Of a stretch of 64,000 nucleotides of DNA, positions 34,417 through 47,398 are shown in pieces. The stretch is from Muricea muricata (lineage: Eukaryota; Cnidaria; Anthozoa; Malacalcyonacea; Plexauridae). The stretch covers positions 38,486,624-38,550,623 of the forward strand of contig OY979716.1 in assembly GCA_963855995.1 (NCBI GenBank), in the 5' to 3' direction. The position numbers and the translations under genes are program-made. Position 1 is the first letter of the stretch; each line of letters begins with the position of its first letter. The notes below the pieces were generated by a model. That model was not told the DNA's origin and searched no databases. It saw nothing but the letters and a program-made list of their open reading frames with translations.

Positions 34417-34769
34417 ATCTAGTTACTTCAATATAAATTCGCTTCTTTGCAGTCGTCTTTTATTCTCCTACCAGTTTCTACTGTTTTAATTTTTAAATTA
34501 TTTTCGCGCATGCGCTGTATTATGCTGTGCATGCAGCACGATCTGTTTAAACTTGCATGCAGCAACTGTGTATAAACATGCAGCAATAAAGTTTAAACAT
34601 ATAGCAATGATATTTAAATATGCAGCAGGGATATTTAAACTTCAAGCAAGACTATTTTAGACTTGCAGCAGTAATTTTATAAATTGAGCGTGTCCTATGG
34701 GCCACTGTAGAGAACAGCTGTGATGATGACGATGATAACAACATCCTGCAGGAAGATATATAGAACCTG

Positions 34770-36673
34770 GTCCAGAGATGAACATCCAATTGATTCTAAA
34801 TAATTAAACTAAAATGCCATTAAACTGAATTCTGAGCCCTCATCAGAAAGAGAGAAACAGCAACAGTCCAGCCACCAGTAGTTGTGAAAATGAGAAAGTC
34901 TCCTCCCTGCTTTAACAAGCGGCCATGCAAAACGTAGACATAATCGAGTAGGTTCAACCATCAATAGGTGCCCTTCTAATGAACATTCAAACAAGTTACC
35001 CCAAACACCATGTACTTGTACCTGGCATATGTTAAATACAGGATTGTAAATTGTGTAAGCATATGCAATATCAAAAAGCTGTATGAGATTAATACAATTA
35101 ATTGCAAATTTATAAGGCCAGTTTATTGCAAAGCTTTGAGTTTGTTTATCTAGTCTATATAAAGAGAACATTCACTGGCAGTTTTTGTTTGTAAACTAAA
35201 TAATATAAATTAAAAACATACAATAAGCTGCTGATTTATATTGCATATGGGTACACTCTAACTGAGCATTTTTAATAGCTTGTAAAACTATATAGGCATG
35301 ACCTCAAGAAACTGAAGAGTTTTAATCAATTAACATGTTTCATATTACTAGCACCAGAGCAAAATTAAATTTCTGAGTCTGCCAATTTTTATCAATAATT
35401 GTTACTGACTTTTTTCAGAAATACTTTAGGAAGGCTTTTGCAGTCATACCTCCAATTTTGTGTTGTTTGCTTCGACCAAGTTTCGCTGATGATTATTAAA
35501 ACTAGCTTGGTACGAGGTTCATTGAGCAGCGCTAACAACACTTTGTATTTACTTTTAGAAGACAAGAAAATAATAATAAACAAACATGTTTTCTTAAATA
35601 TTTGCATTTTCCTGGCACATCATTTCTTTGCAAATGATCATGAATATCACCATACATGTACATCTCACAAACCTCATGTCTTCGAAACATTCAAATTCAA
35701 ATGCCTGCGCCAAGCAAAAATGCCCATTTTGGTCGCCTGGAACAAAGTAAAAAGTAAAACTAACACAATAACAACATTTCTAAGCTATTTGTACCGAAAC
35801 GCTTTTCCCATCACACGTGCCAGTTTGCTTATTTAAAACATTTAAATAAAAGGTTGTAAATCTTACTGTACAACCAAAACTTTATTTAATCCCCTGAATA
35901 ATTCATTTACTTTATTTCTATCTTGGATTTTAAACAAGTAAAAAATTACATATTCCACAAGGCTGCACATTTATCTTTTCATAAACTAAAATGGAGACGA
36001 AATTCCAAATTAAACCATTTTCAATCAGTCAACAACATACAGCTTTTCAGCATCACTGTATTTTCTCAAAAACTAAAGAGTGCGGCAAATGTGTAATAAC
36101 CTGTTACTAAAAACCATAACAAAAATTTAAAAAAACAGCTATCAAAAGGCAAAGCCTCGAACTTTCTGAAGTTAAAGGATTCTTCATCACACGCCTTCAA
36201 TACATTTGCCCTCGCCTTTGAAGCTCAATGACTCAACAAGCCTATACAACAATGTTTGAAAACATGTCAAATACATTTCCTTGCAAAAACCGATCAATTG
36301 CTTGATCATAGCAATGAAAACATACTGACCTTTTTAGTTAGGTTTAAAATCTAGGTCTTCCTCGGGTATAAAAATTCAAAGTTCCACATTAATTGTAAAC
36401 ATAGTACCAGTGTATTTCCACAACTGCAACTATTTGTAAATTATTAGCACTGCCACTTAATTGTCCATAATTTTTAAACGGTTCACCTTTTTAAACTTCA
36501 TACTGCAAATTGATGCCACAAATATGTCATATCAGACTGTGAAGCAATCAAGTGAGGAAACATTCGTAAACTGTTGTAATTTGCTGTTAAACTTGGCGTT
36601 TAACATTCAATTTCTTTGATGGAACAATACAGTTTGCATACGGACAAACGACTGAAAATCCTGATGAAAAAAG
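34770..36673. other. Interval without a recognised gene
   Basis: Some frames (35399-35836 plus, 34809-35171 minus) exceed 100 codons but show no motif, splice logic or coding-like composition that I trust. Confidence 0.3.
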
Positions 36674-37110
36674 GGTAGTAACCAGGTTGGAATCTCTACG
36701 TGTTACGCCGGATATCTCCGGCGTAAAATGTTATTGATATGTTACGCCATCGGCGGGTTTTCGGAACAAATCAAATAAAAACTTGACATCGGCGTGGCGT
36801 AAATTATGGGAATCTGATGAAAAAATAGTACTTAAAAATGGTAATACAAAGTGATTTTTGTAAATGAAAAAGATGACGAAATGACGCGGAAGTGGCGAAG
36901 TGCAGAAGTGAAAATTGTAAAATTGTGTGAAGAAAGTGGAAACACATATTTTTATCTTTTAATTTTTAATTCTCTCGACGACCTCGTGCACTGATGCAAG
37001 ACAAAGACGTGCATTTATAATCCTGTAATTCTTTGTTGTTTGTTGTGTCATCACTTGTCAAGGTAATTGGAATGAATTGCTTTTTGAAAACGAAATGCTT
37101 TGTTTTGTTT

Positions 37111-37525
<415 letters not shown>

Positions 37526-37774
37526 TGAATTTCTAAGTCATCATGTTGCCTGTATTTTAAAATATAATGTTAACTATGATACAAACTTTACTTTATAGGA
37601 CTTTACATGCATTTTTGTCATTTTTGGTGAGTGTTTCTATACATGTAATACATATTCTAAACTAATTAATATACGTACTAGACAATAATAAATATCATAA
37701 AATAACTTTTTGTTTAGTTTACAACTGCACATGGAAATGAAACAGTCATAACTTATTACAGTATAATTTATTGA

Positions 37775-40700
37775 ATGGCTGAAAAAGGTAAAACATACAT
37801 CAGAAGATCAAAAGGACATATTACTGTAGGTAAATTTAAAGTTATTAGTTTTCAAACCGAAAACTGAGTAATTTTATTGGTTCTTACTTCTTAGTTCAAG
37901 TGTTAAAATGTGTAACATGTGGCAATGAAACATCAGGTGCCCATTCATGCAGCATTTGCAAAACAGCATGCCATGCAATATTTCCATGCTGTGCTGCTAT
38001 TCCAAATGAAGGAGAGCATGAAGAGCCAGAAGAGGGTTTTGGAAAAAGTGTCATTTGTGAGAAATGTTCCAGAGGTAAATTGTACCCAATATAATATTAT
38101 TGATATAGACTCACAATCTGATATAAAAAAAATTGCTTTTGCTCATAGTGAACATAGTCAGAAATTGTAGCAGTACATTTTTCAATGGATGTGATTTCCT
38201 TTAAATTAGAAACATTATTCACTTTGTAAATTCTTTAAATTGTTACATGTAGAAAAAAGTGAAAAGGATAAAGGGAAAGAGGAAAATGCAATTCAACCTC
38301 CATCAAAAAAACTAAAGGTAGCATCGTCAGGGAAAGTGGGGAAACAATCAAACCTGTCATCTTTTTTTAAAGGAGTCCCACCTGCTACAAGCTCATACAA
38401 AGTGGTGAGCTCTGCTGCAAAAACCAGCATTGATAAACGTTGTTTTTGTGTGTCTTGCTACAGGTATGATCCTGCCTTTAATAAATGTATAGGGAGAGGA
38501 GGATATAATCTATAAATTGTATATATTTTGTAGTGCTGCATTTGCAAATTCTATATTTTCAGGGCAAAAAATGGTAGACACTTTATCAATAGGAATCAAA
38601 AATATGACATTGAACGGCATGTTGAAAGAAATCATCCAGATATCGATTTAAATGTTAAAAGTTTTAGTTTCATTAAAAGTATAACAGACTTGTCGATAAA
38701 ACCATTCCTACAAGAACTAGAACAAGGGCATGATGAAATAACTGACAAGGAAAGTGAAGCTGCTGGGCTGCAAACTTTAAACTCAGAGAGTAGTTTCATC
38801 TCTAAGAGCAGTTTTGTATCCAAGAGTGCTGCCAATTCTTCTCAGAAACAGCAAGTTATAGAGAATCCATCAATCATAGAAACTGTAAATAAAGGAATGG
38901 AAAAACTTTTGATTGCAGTCAATGACCTCTCTCAACATGTAAAAGGAGATGCTGGAAGAAGCAAGGATGTGGAAAGAAATTTGAGAATGTCAAATGACTT
39001 GGCTGATATAGCTACTAAGTGGGATAAGATTGATAATATTATTGATCTTGGTAAATCGTTCCCTCAAATTCGCTTTCTACCCGGCGTTGATGGAGTGGGT
39101 GGATCTGTTATTAGATGTGAAACATGTTATAAGTACATAAAGTCACCTATTTCACCTGATAGAAGAGGCCAAAGCGGGTAAACAAATTTTAAAATATTGA
39201 ATTATTTTGTGTGTTTCTGTTATTCTCTTTCTGTTTAGTCATTAGATGCATGGTATAGTTGCGGTGCATAATATATTATGTCCATTGTCCAATTGATAAT
39301 ATCTTTACTTTAGGAAAACTGGGTCCTTTTCTACAGGGCTCGTTTTGGATGAATATCAAACGATATCTGTTGTAGATGGAAAATGCGACTACTGCATTTA
39401 GCATTGGGTGATAAAGAGAATTTGTTGCATTATAATGCAACAGAGGTAATATAGTACTGTTTGTCATGACAAAGAATCGAAAATGGCCCATTATGTTGTA
39501 TATTGTTTTTTTGCATCATGGTAAAAACATAAAATCTCTTACATTTTAGTTTGCCAAAGAATTAGTAAAAAAACAAAAGCGAGTGGATCATGTTACCCAA
39601 AATCTTGTAAGAGTTGCACTTGGGGTATGTGAAATGAATTTGGCGGGTCGTCACTTCGAGACGGCTATTGCCAACCACATCGCTACTGGGTCAGACTTAG
39701 GTGATATTGGTCACAGTAGGAAGCTCTTTCCTGATATATTGAAAGCATGTGAGATTTGGTTGGACAAAGAAGTTGTGAAATTTCTTTGTAATCCTTTAAA
39801 ATCGACTGGCTTACCACCGCACAACTACGTAAGCGCTGACAAGGCGACGTTGAATCGTATCACTAACCAGGCTATTGTAATTGTGACAATGGTAGAAGGT
39901 TGTAGGAAAGCTATTTTAGTAAAGGCTCCAGAAGTGTACTCTAGCGGTTCCGGTGATGGTGACAATGCAGTCGATGAGGAAATTTCAGGCTCCCGTGCTG
40001 AAGAATTGGCAAAAGGCATTGTTGAATGTATAAAAGATCAATATTGTGTCAAAGTTTTACAAGGTTGGCAGGGAACATCGTGTGATGGACCCTACCAGGC
40101 AAAAGATTTTGAGAACTCGCTAAACACAACCTTAGCACGCACAGATGACACATTTGATGTCGTAATTTGGGATCCTCCTCACTGGGTTGACCTGGCCATG
40201 AAGGATGTCAAAGATGGAAAAATATGTGACAATGCTTCTTCGTACCTCAACAGGATAATCAAGAGAATAACGAAACTGCACACGAAGTTTAACCGCGGAA
40301 AAATGTTGCAACAAGTTAAGTCCGTTGCTAACCACAATGCATATGCTGAAGATGTTAAATTTAAAGTTCTGTCACGCACGTGTGGAACAAGGTTTAGCAC
40401 TTCGCAGTACAGCGAGTTCCTCAAACTCACTGAAAGTCTCCCTCTGTATATCGACACTTTCAGGAAGTATGGCTTTAACCAGGATGACGAGTACGAGGTC
40501 GCTGGAAAAGATTTCGTGGTAGATCTTCTTGCTCTGACAGACCTGATGCATCCTATGATCGACTTACTGGTCACTCTTCAAGGTTTGTCGATCCCATCGT
40601 GGAAAATTTGCCTTTGGTGGCCAAAAGTCAAGCGACGTATCCAGAAGTGCATTCCCATTTCATTCGAATCTCCTGATCTTCCACTGACGTCAACTCATAT

Positions 40701-42328
40701 AAGAGATATCAGAAAAGGGAAATTTAAAGGAACAAAAGTTGTTCCTGGGTGGCTCAAAGTTGAAAAGAATGTTTCTGAAGATGCGTCTGATGGAAAGAAA
40801 ACTACAACAATTAAATGGCGTGCTCGAGATCTTAAGGACTGCCGATTGGACTTAGAGGTCTTTTGTGGCGCCATGATAAAGTCAATGGATGATCGATTTT
40901 TTGGAAAATCCGTAAAACCAATGCAGAAGCAACTCACAGCGGTAAAATGACCTTGACGAGCTGGTTTCATTGTGTTGTGGTCATAAAAATGGGACATCAG
41001 TCGTCATTGACGAGGTTCAATTTGAAGAATATGGAAAGGAAGAATTTCTGTCCTTCTGGGCCGAAATTTCTGTCCTTCTGGGCTATATTTGCCGTCTTCC
41101 CCACATCAAGAGTTTGGATGGATTATTCAAAGGAGAACTGAGTCACATTGTGCACCGCAACATTAAACAGACTCTTAAATCGATTATTTGGGAGAAAAAG
41201 TTCCGCGAAATTATGATGCAATGGTTCACTGTTCTACCTGATGGGCAAAATGACGGTATTGCTAATGATCCCCTTTGTAAGTTTTCCATTCTTGATGATG
41301 CGGAAGCAAGTGCCTGTCTGGATCTCAGTAGAAATTTTCTCCCATTACAAAATATTTACAGAATGGAGTTCGAAGACGGTAATTATTGGTGTTTAACTAT
41401 AGTTAAGAATCATTTGCTCACTCTTTTCTTGCTCGTTCTTGAATTGATTTAGAATGTCATGGTTAATAGAAATAGAGTACGCAATAATACAGTATAAAAA
41501 CTAGCAAGAAAAACTGAAAAATATTGCAACTCAAAGCATTAAAACCTTTTAAAAACCTTAAATGTCTTCTGCATGAATTCTGGAAGGAATTTAACCTGAT
41601 CAGCTCCGACATCTGTAATTCCGGTGCACTAACTGTAATTACTTATACAAATATATTTTTATTGAATTGTGGTTCAGGAAAGATAGCTTTGACTGTGGTT
41701 AATGAAGACAAAGTGTATGAGGGTATATACAGAAATGACACGATCTATTCACTTATTGGGCCAGAGGGGTGTGTTGCTGTGGACATCTCACTTGGTAAAG
41801 GAGGTACTGAGGCTGTAGTGGAAAGTGTGTATTCCGCTATGGGATCACAGAATCAATTGGGACCAATTTCAAATGAAACTTTAACATTGCGGTACAGCTA
41901 AACTTCATTCATGATACAATCAGTACTAAAGTTTGCCAGCTATTTAACAATTAACATCCTAATATGGAACAAATACAATTTCATTTTTGCAGGACCAAAA
42001 TTAACTGGTGCATGCCAACTGCATTGACAGCAGATAGGGCAGTGAAGGAAATTGCTGAAATATACATCAAAGGAGACAAAAACAAGGGAATGAGGGCCCA
42101 TATTTTGCCTGTGATTCAGAGTGCACCTGGAAATCGGTGAGTCAGTATATTACACAGTAACATGTCTTATAATTTTAATAATAATGAAATAATTATTTTG
42201 TTTTTTTGTTCATAAGTGATTTTAATTTTATACATTAAATTTAACGCTTTTTCAGGTATCACCACAGTAAAGTTGTTGACCGTATTTCAAACAGGACAGA
42301 GTCTGTCAAATTGCCATTCTTGTTATAA
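37775..42328 (+). CDS. hAT-like transposase with zinc fingers, multi-exon
   Basis: Start MAEKGKTYIRRSKGHIT at 37775 with a GTAAAT donor at 37830. Exon 2 (37896-38074) has CVTCGNETSGAHSC, CKTACHAI and ICEKCSRG zinc motifs. Exon 3 (38253-38463) ends RCFCVSCY. Exon 4 (38563-39177) begins NGRHFINRNQKYDIERHVE, a BED-like finger. Exon 5 is about 39314-39445, with a possible 1-base shift. Exon 6 (39550-40950) carries the core: SADKATLNRITNQAIVI, WQGTSCDGPYQAKDF and DVVIWDPPHWVDLAMKDV. A 1-base shift near 40945 separates it from SLCCGHKNGTSVVIDEVQ, ending at about 41387. The last exons, from about 41678, hold GGTEAVVESVYSAM, LTLR / TKINWCMPTALTAD (41993-42136) and YHHSKVVDRIS (42256-42328). Two Asp and the VES Glu are plausible catalytic residues. 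The shift probably inactivates it. Confidence 0.6.
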
Positions 42329-42451
42329 GTTGTTATAAGTTGGATTGTGATAACAAAACTTATGATTATCATAAATAAACTTATTTTTAAAAATAATTTC
42401 AGTTATCAGAATCATAAGTTCTGTCATCAAGACTTCAAATTTCAAATGTAT

Positions 42452-42915
42452 TTTGAATCCTATATGTCTGTCACACGACCAAGATTAGGAATTACCTATA
42501 GCACCTAAACTTGCGTGGTAAAACCCTTAAGAACCCGCCTTGCAGTGTCACAAGGGCTGCAGACTAGAGCCCCCTCTTCAGGCAATGTCTCTGGTTAGCT
42601 GGGGAGTGGAAAGGTGCTTACACATATTAAGTATAACGTAAGTATATTCGCTTGTTCCGAGTAATTTGTCATCAGAAGTGTAGGTTTGCCCTGCTTTTGC
42701 TCTGTCATGTTTTAAATATTCTTAAAATAAACTACGAAATAACAACTGACCAACTGTTAGACAAGAGCAAACATAGCACCATAACAGTAACATAGCAAAT
42801 ACATTTGAACTAAAATATAGTCCATCATCAGAGACTAGAAAATGAATCCTATAAGTCTGACACACGACCAAGATTAGGAATTACCTATAGCACCTAAACT
42901 TGCGCGGTAAAACCC
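42452..42915. repeat. Direct repeats of about 72 bp, 392 bp apart
   Basis: The words beginning GAATCCTATA and running through TTAGGAATTACCTATAGC to GGTAAAACCC occur at 42452-42522 and again at 42844-42915 with three or four differences. The interval has no coding sequence. This could be a local tandem duplication or flanks of a small nested element. Confidence 0.6.
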
Positions 42916-43261
42916 GTTCCCATTTTGAGTTAGTGGTGTTAATGTTCACCGAGCTGTATTAACATATCTGGAGACTACGCTTGTCAGTCAAACAGGTGAA
43001 GTAAAATATGTGGCGGCCGTAGTTGGCTCAATCAGTCCGTCCAAAGTGTCGCTCGTTCGCCAATTCACCGCCAATTCACCGCCAATTACATCAAACCACC
43101 ATGCTTTTTACTTGGGCACTTATTCGAGAGCGCCATTTTAGATATATTGATACTCATACGATCAAAACTCAAACGTGTGAAGCGTGATGGAACGTGGCGT
43201 AATTATTTGACCGCTACTCGGCGTAACCTCCGGCGTAAAAAATTGATGGATTCCAACCTGG

Positions 43262-44323
43262 GGTAGTAACAACCTACTTTCTATGATAGCACCACCATCA
43301 GCTGACTATTCAGTGCCTTTTTTAAGAGACTGTTCTGGTCTGGGACAGGCCCTGGCATACATAAGACCTTTCTAATGAGTCTTAGATAAGAATCCTTTAC
43401 CCAAGGTGAGGTTCCTTAATATTTCCTGGATTAGTCAGCTAAAACATTGGCCTTATGAGATGAGATAATTTTGATCAGTTCCAATTTTTTTGTGATTCCA
43501 TTTAGATGTCACTTATTGAAAAGCTAGTATGTGTCAGTCTGTCATGTACACTGATCTAAATTACTGGATAAAGCATCCTTTTGAATTCAGTGACCTAATT
43601 TTTAAGCCAGAATATTTATAGTGAGATGATATACTAAAATCGATCAAAATTTCTGCAAATCAAATTGCGACGTGTAAATTAAAACTGACCAAATTATCAG
43701 GGAAATGTCTTTCCCATATTGACTGCGAAGACAGCTTGCCACAACTTTTCTAATGGTTTTGAGGTTTAAAACACCTTGATAATGAGCTCATGGTGGCCAT
43801 CTTGGACTATCCCCAATTCGTTATTCACAGGCAAATTTAAAAGGAAACAGAAATTATTTGTAAAAGAAATTTCATTCTCAAAATGTTTATCCATTACCGC
43901 CAATAACCTAATACTTTAAAAACCTCTTCTACTACCTCAATAGTACCAATGTAAATTGATATGGGATAGTCCAATATGGCTGCCATTGGCTTCAATTATG
44001 CATGGCAAAAGCTTTATCCAGTTATTTAGATGTACTAGGTCATGTACTAGGAGTTTAGAAACTAAAATATGTCTCAAAGCATATGCTCTCAGAGACTCAA
44101 ACTCTTTCATTACCCCTCCCTCCCTGATATGAAATTCCTTCTTGTGCTTGTGCATTTTCAGACAGTAGTTTCAGATTCATTTAACATGATTAAACTCCCT
44201 ATGAAATAGCTGCATTATGATATACAATATGTTGACCCAACAGAAACGTGACTCAAACAACATCTTCTCCACAATTTTCTAGTAGTTAGTCAATTGCTTT
44301 ACTTATTTACTTTATACATTAGG
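43262..44323. other. Intergenic or intron sequence with a short MITE-like hairpin
   Basis: At 43789-43816 ATGGTGGCCATCTTGGACTA pairs with the complement of TAGTCCAATATGGCTGCCAT at 43967-43986, giving a hairpin of about 200 bp. Nothing else is recognised. Confidence 0.45.
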
Positions 44324-44346
44324 AAGTACTTCAAGGTGGTGATGCA

Positions 44347-47300
44347 CAGGGTTCGAATTAGTGGAGAAAAAATGATGTGCAATTTCTTCGGAGAAAGTAT
44401 GCCTTACAATTAAATGTTTTTGACAAGATAGTTTTCATAACTTCTGCATGCAGCTGAAGTGCCTTATAAGTGTTATTAGCATGTACAGTACATGCTTGTG
44501 AATTGCTGTTTTTCAAAAATTAAACACCAACAACTGAGTCAAATTAGCTAGTCAAATATTTAATGTGAAACAATCTAATGGAATCTAATCATTTACAATT
44601 AATAATTCTAAAACGTAGGTATAGGCCTATATAGTTAGATAAATGTGAAAAGACAGGAGCCCAGCTGCCAAACCATAATTGGAGTGTTAGTTGCTTTCTG
44701 ACTCTTGGTCTGAGAAATAAGCATGATGATCGTCCCCTACCCGCATGTTTTTCTGCTTTTTGGGTACTCATGGCCGCCAAATCCCATCCGTCACTTCTTC
44801 TGACCACACCAGTGATCAATTGCTGCTGTTGGATTGTAGTTTTTAACTTGAGGACCCTCCTTGCTGATTCGCAAAAGGCTGCCTAACTTGCCTCTGGATA
44901 TTCTGTTGCAAAGTTTTGGTTTGATTCTCGCCATTGTTGAAAACATTCGTTCAACTATTGCATTTGAAACTGGAGTTATAAGCAGTAATTCGATAACGTT
45001 TAGAATGTTTGAAAATTTACTGCTATGTGTTGGAAGTGAAAAAATAGCAGCCCGAACATCAAGGTATGGAACAGCTTTGCCATGGGATTCTGAAATAAGG
45101 AGTTTCAGAGAACTCCACTCTGTAAGCATTGTATCCTTGGACACATTGCATCTGGTTTTCTGCAATATTGCAGTGAAATGCTGGACAAGTTTCACTACAC
45201 TCTTATCCCCATGGGTGATAAGTTCGCTTTCTTCATTTGGCGACAACTGCATGTCTAAAATGAGACACAGGTGCTTGTACACTGGTGTTTTTTCAGATCT
45301 TTGAAATGATTCTCCATACATTTAATGATCACTTCTATCCATTCACGCCGTTGATCTTCAGCACCGTTTAATGCTTGGGTAAAATTTAATAGTGGAACGC
45401 TTTGATAAACATGTTCATCATCCACAGGTTCACAGTTTATAATGGAATGCTTTGATAAACATGTTCATCATCCACAAGTTCACAGTTTTTGTTAAACTTG
45501 TCAAATTTTGCAGTTGCAAAATTGCTGCTCTGAAGTTTCACCATAGTCCAGTGAAATTCTTTGATTCTTCGCAAGGCTTTTACAGAATCATTTTCGTCCA
45601 AGTGACAAAACACGCAGAGGACCAATGATGTCAATGAAAATAGCTGCATACATAGGGAAGCGAGCATCTTTCCATCTTCTTAAAAATCCTTCTGTCTTCT
45701 GCTTTTGAGGTTCTGGTGATGTTGTGGCAGCCTTAAATGAAAACATTAAGATCACATTACTGATTTATATTAATAATACTACTCATGGGAAAATGTAAAT
45801 TATAATAGAATAACTACATGTTGCATGTATAAACCATAGTTTTCCAAAAACACAGTTACAGCTTGCACTTTGTTGTCAATCCATCTTGTACCACTTGATT
45901 TGACTGGCTTTTCCACACTTTTTTCATACGCTTCAGCAAGTTTTCTTAGCTCTCGTAACCTTTTTGGTGACTTCTGATAAAGTGAAAAGAGCTGATGCAA
46001 CATTTCATCCAATTGGCAAAAAAAGTTGCATTAAATGCACCTGCAGCAGCTAACTCAAGACGGTGGCTAAAACAGTGCACAACAGTAATCCAGGGAGCAA
46101 GTTCTTTCAACCGAGCGTCCAAGCAAGTGTATTTCCCCATGTTTACGCTTGCTCCATCCATACTTGTCGCTGCTCATTTTGTTTCAAGATTTGTGACACC
46201 GAATCAGATAAAGCTTCTTCCAATATATTCATTAAGCCCACCTCGTCTTCGTTCTCAGCAGTTTCCACCGACAACAGCTTGCATGTAGCACGACCATCTT
46301 TTTGCAAATATAAAACGCAAATGAGCTCTTGCGATTTTATACTTGCATCGGTACTACCGTCCCATAAAACTGAGTAATACCTCGCATTTTTTAAATCGTC
46401 CTCAAGATTTTCTTTCATGACTCTCGATATATGATCAGAAAACTCTGCCGTAGCTCGGTCTGTGCGATACGACTCTCCCAAGTTGACGCTGCACTTTTCT
46501 AGTAGCTGGCATATGGGAACATATTTTGTAATTGCAATTCCTCCTTACGTACGGTGTAGGTGGCGTTGAAAAGATGCTCCATCTTTCTTTGATCGTCTAT
46601 TGCCATTTTGCGGAGTCCTCGGCCAATGGGTGCCTTACTCACATGTTCATCAACATACTTTGTCTTGAGAATTTCTTTTAAGCTCATTTTCTTTGCAGCT
46701 TTGTGCTGACCAGAGTTCATGTGGTTGACTACGGAGATTTTCTTAACAATTGATGATCCGATAATAAATGCTCGTGAAAATTTTTGGCTGATATTATTCT
46801 CTCCTCTTTCGAGGAGCAAAATTTGCATTGCAATAAGCGCACAACGTTGTTGTCTTTGTCATCAACATCGTACTCAAGCCAATCGGCCTTCAACGATTCT
46901 TTCCATTTTTCTACTGTGTTGACTTTACTAGTACAACCCTTCAATGCAGCAGACATTATACACAAATTGACAAAACACTTTTTAAACAAAGTGAATGAGA
47001 CTAATTTATCAAGAATAACTCACACAGCATTGGGAATCAAAACAACTACACAAGATTTGCAAGCTTTCCATTGACCTGTTGTTATGGGTGACTAAGCAAA
47101 TGCTTCCAACCAATCAGATTCACGCTATAATAAATTTGCAAATTTAATTGGATAGAATACTCTTTACTGTTAATTATGCACATAAACTTGCAAAATATGG
47201 TGCAATGAACCAGCAAATTTTAATGCTTTCATACATCGCAAATAATTCTTATCACGTTTTTTAAATCTAAGTTATAAAGGAAAAAAGTTCTGCTATAAAA

Positions 47301-47398
47301 TTTTTGCGCAACGTTTAAAGAATACGATGTGCAATTTTCTCAATTTTAGCCAAAACAAAGTGCAAATTGCACATTGCACACCGTTAATTCGAACCCTG
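44347..47398 (-). mobile_element. ZNF862-like hAT element in an exon
   Basis: Termini CAGGGTTCGAATTA (44347) and TAATTCGAACCCTG (ending 47398); flanking 8-bp duplications GTGATGCA (44339-44346) and GTGATACA (47399-47406), one mismatch. Length is 3,052 bp. It carries a minus-strand hAT transposase gene filling most of the element. Confidence 0.85.
44791..46989 (-). pseudogene. hAT transposase (ZNF862/KIAA-type), frameshifted
   Basis: Begins near 46989 (KCFVNLCIMSAALKGC), with VEKWKESLKADWLEYD and a CKFCSSK finger. After a shift, AKNFHEHL / GENNISQKFSRAF and HMNSGQHKAA complete a BED-like finger. Next comes ARYYSVLWDGSTDASIKSQE (first Asp), a shift at QVWMDGASVNMGKYT (second Asp), VVHCFSHRLELAAAGAF (the Cys-His motif of hAT cores) and VKSSGTRWIDNKVQAV. 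The C-terminal frame at 45321-44791 ends with TPVSNAIVERMFSTMARIK, the dimerisation/Glu region. At least four shifts or stops, and a 46-bp local duplication around 45375-45475, make it inactive. Confidence 0.75.

Larger units (their letters stand above)
32060..34710. mobile_element. Palindromic integrase-bearing element with about 1.25-kb inverted arms
   Basis: Ends CTACGGTGGCCCATAGG (32060) and CCTATGGGCCACTGTAG (ending 34710) are inverted repeats, and the pairing continues for essentially the whole element to a spacer of about 80 bp at 33299-33378. The right arm has about 175 extra bases (33587-33760), and the left arm has an expanded 22-bp repeat. The 4-bp direct repeat AGAA (32056-32059 and 34711-34714) is a probable target duplication. 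Each arm carries the 5' part of an integrase-like gene pointing to the centre. I cannot place it in a named superfamily with certainty. Confidence 0.8.
31923..34769 (+). pseudogene. Acidic reading frame interrupted by the palindromic element
   Basis: On the plus strand DCFICQDHLKEVVSDLSKSA leads into DEEKSHIESDAEN at 32059. If the 32060-34710 element and one copy of its AGAA duplication are removed, the frame continues at once as SCDDDDDNNILQEDI and stops at 34767-34769. The compositional continuity (acidic on both sides) shows that a reading frame was split. The CxxC start recalls the cysteine motif of the multicopy family at 18.6-20.3 kb, but no function is recognised. Confidence 0.5.

Noticed and set aside
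32060-34710. LTR or retroviral integrase source
   Set aside because: The WHIDG motif is integrase-like, but terminal repeats are inverted rather than direct and no reverse transcriptase, protease or gag frame exists here.
34809-35171. 120-codon minus-strand ORF
   Set aside because: No recognisable domain and an opposite-strand frame of equal quality; not supported.
35399-35836. 145-codon plus-strand ORF
   Set aside because: No motif, no splice context and noncoding-like composition; judged a chance frame in AT-rich DNA.
42452-42915. LTR retrotransposon remnant
   Set aside because: The direct repeats are only about 72 bp, without TG..CA ends, primer-binding site or retroviral-type genes nearby.
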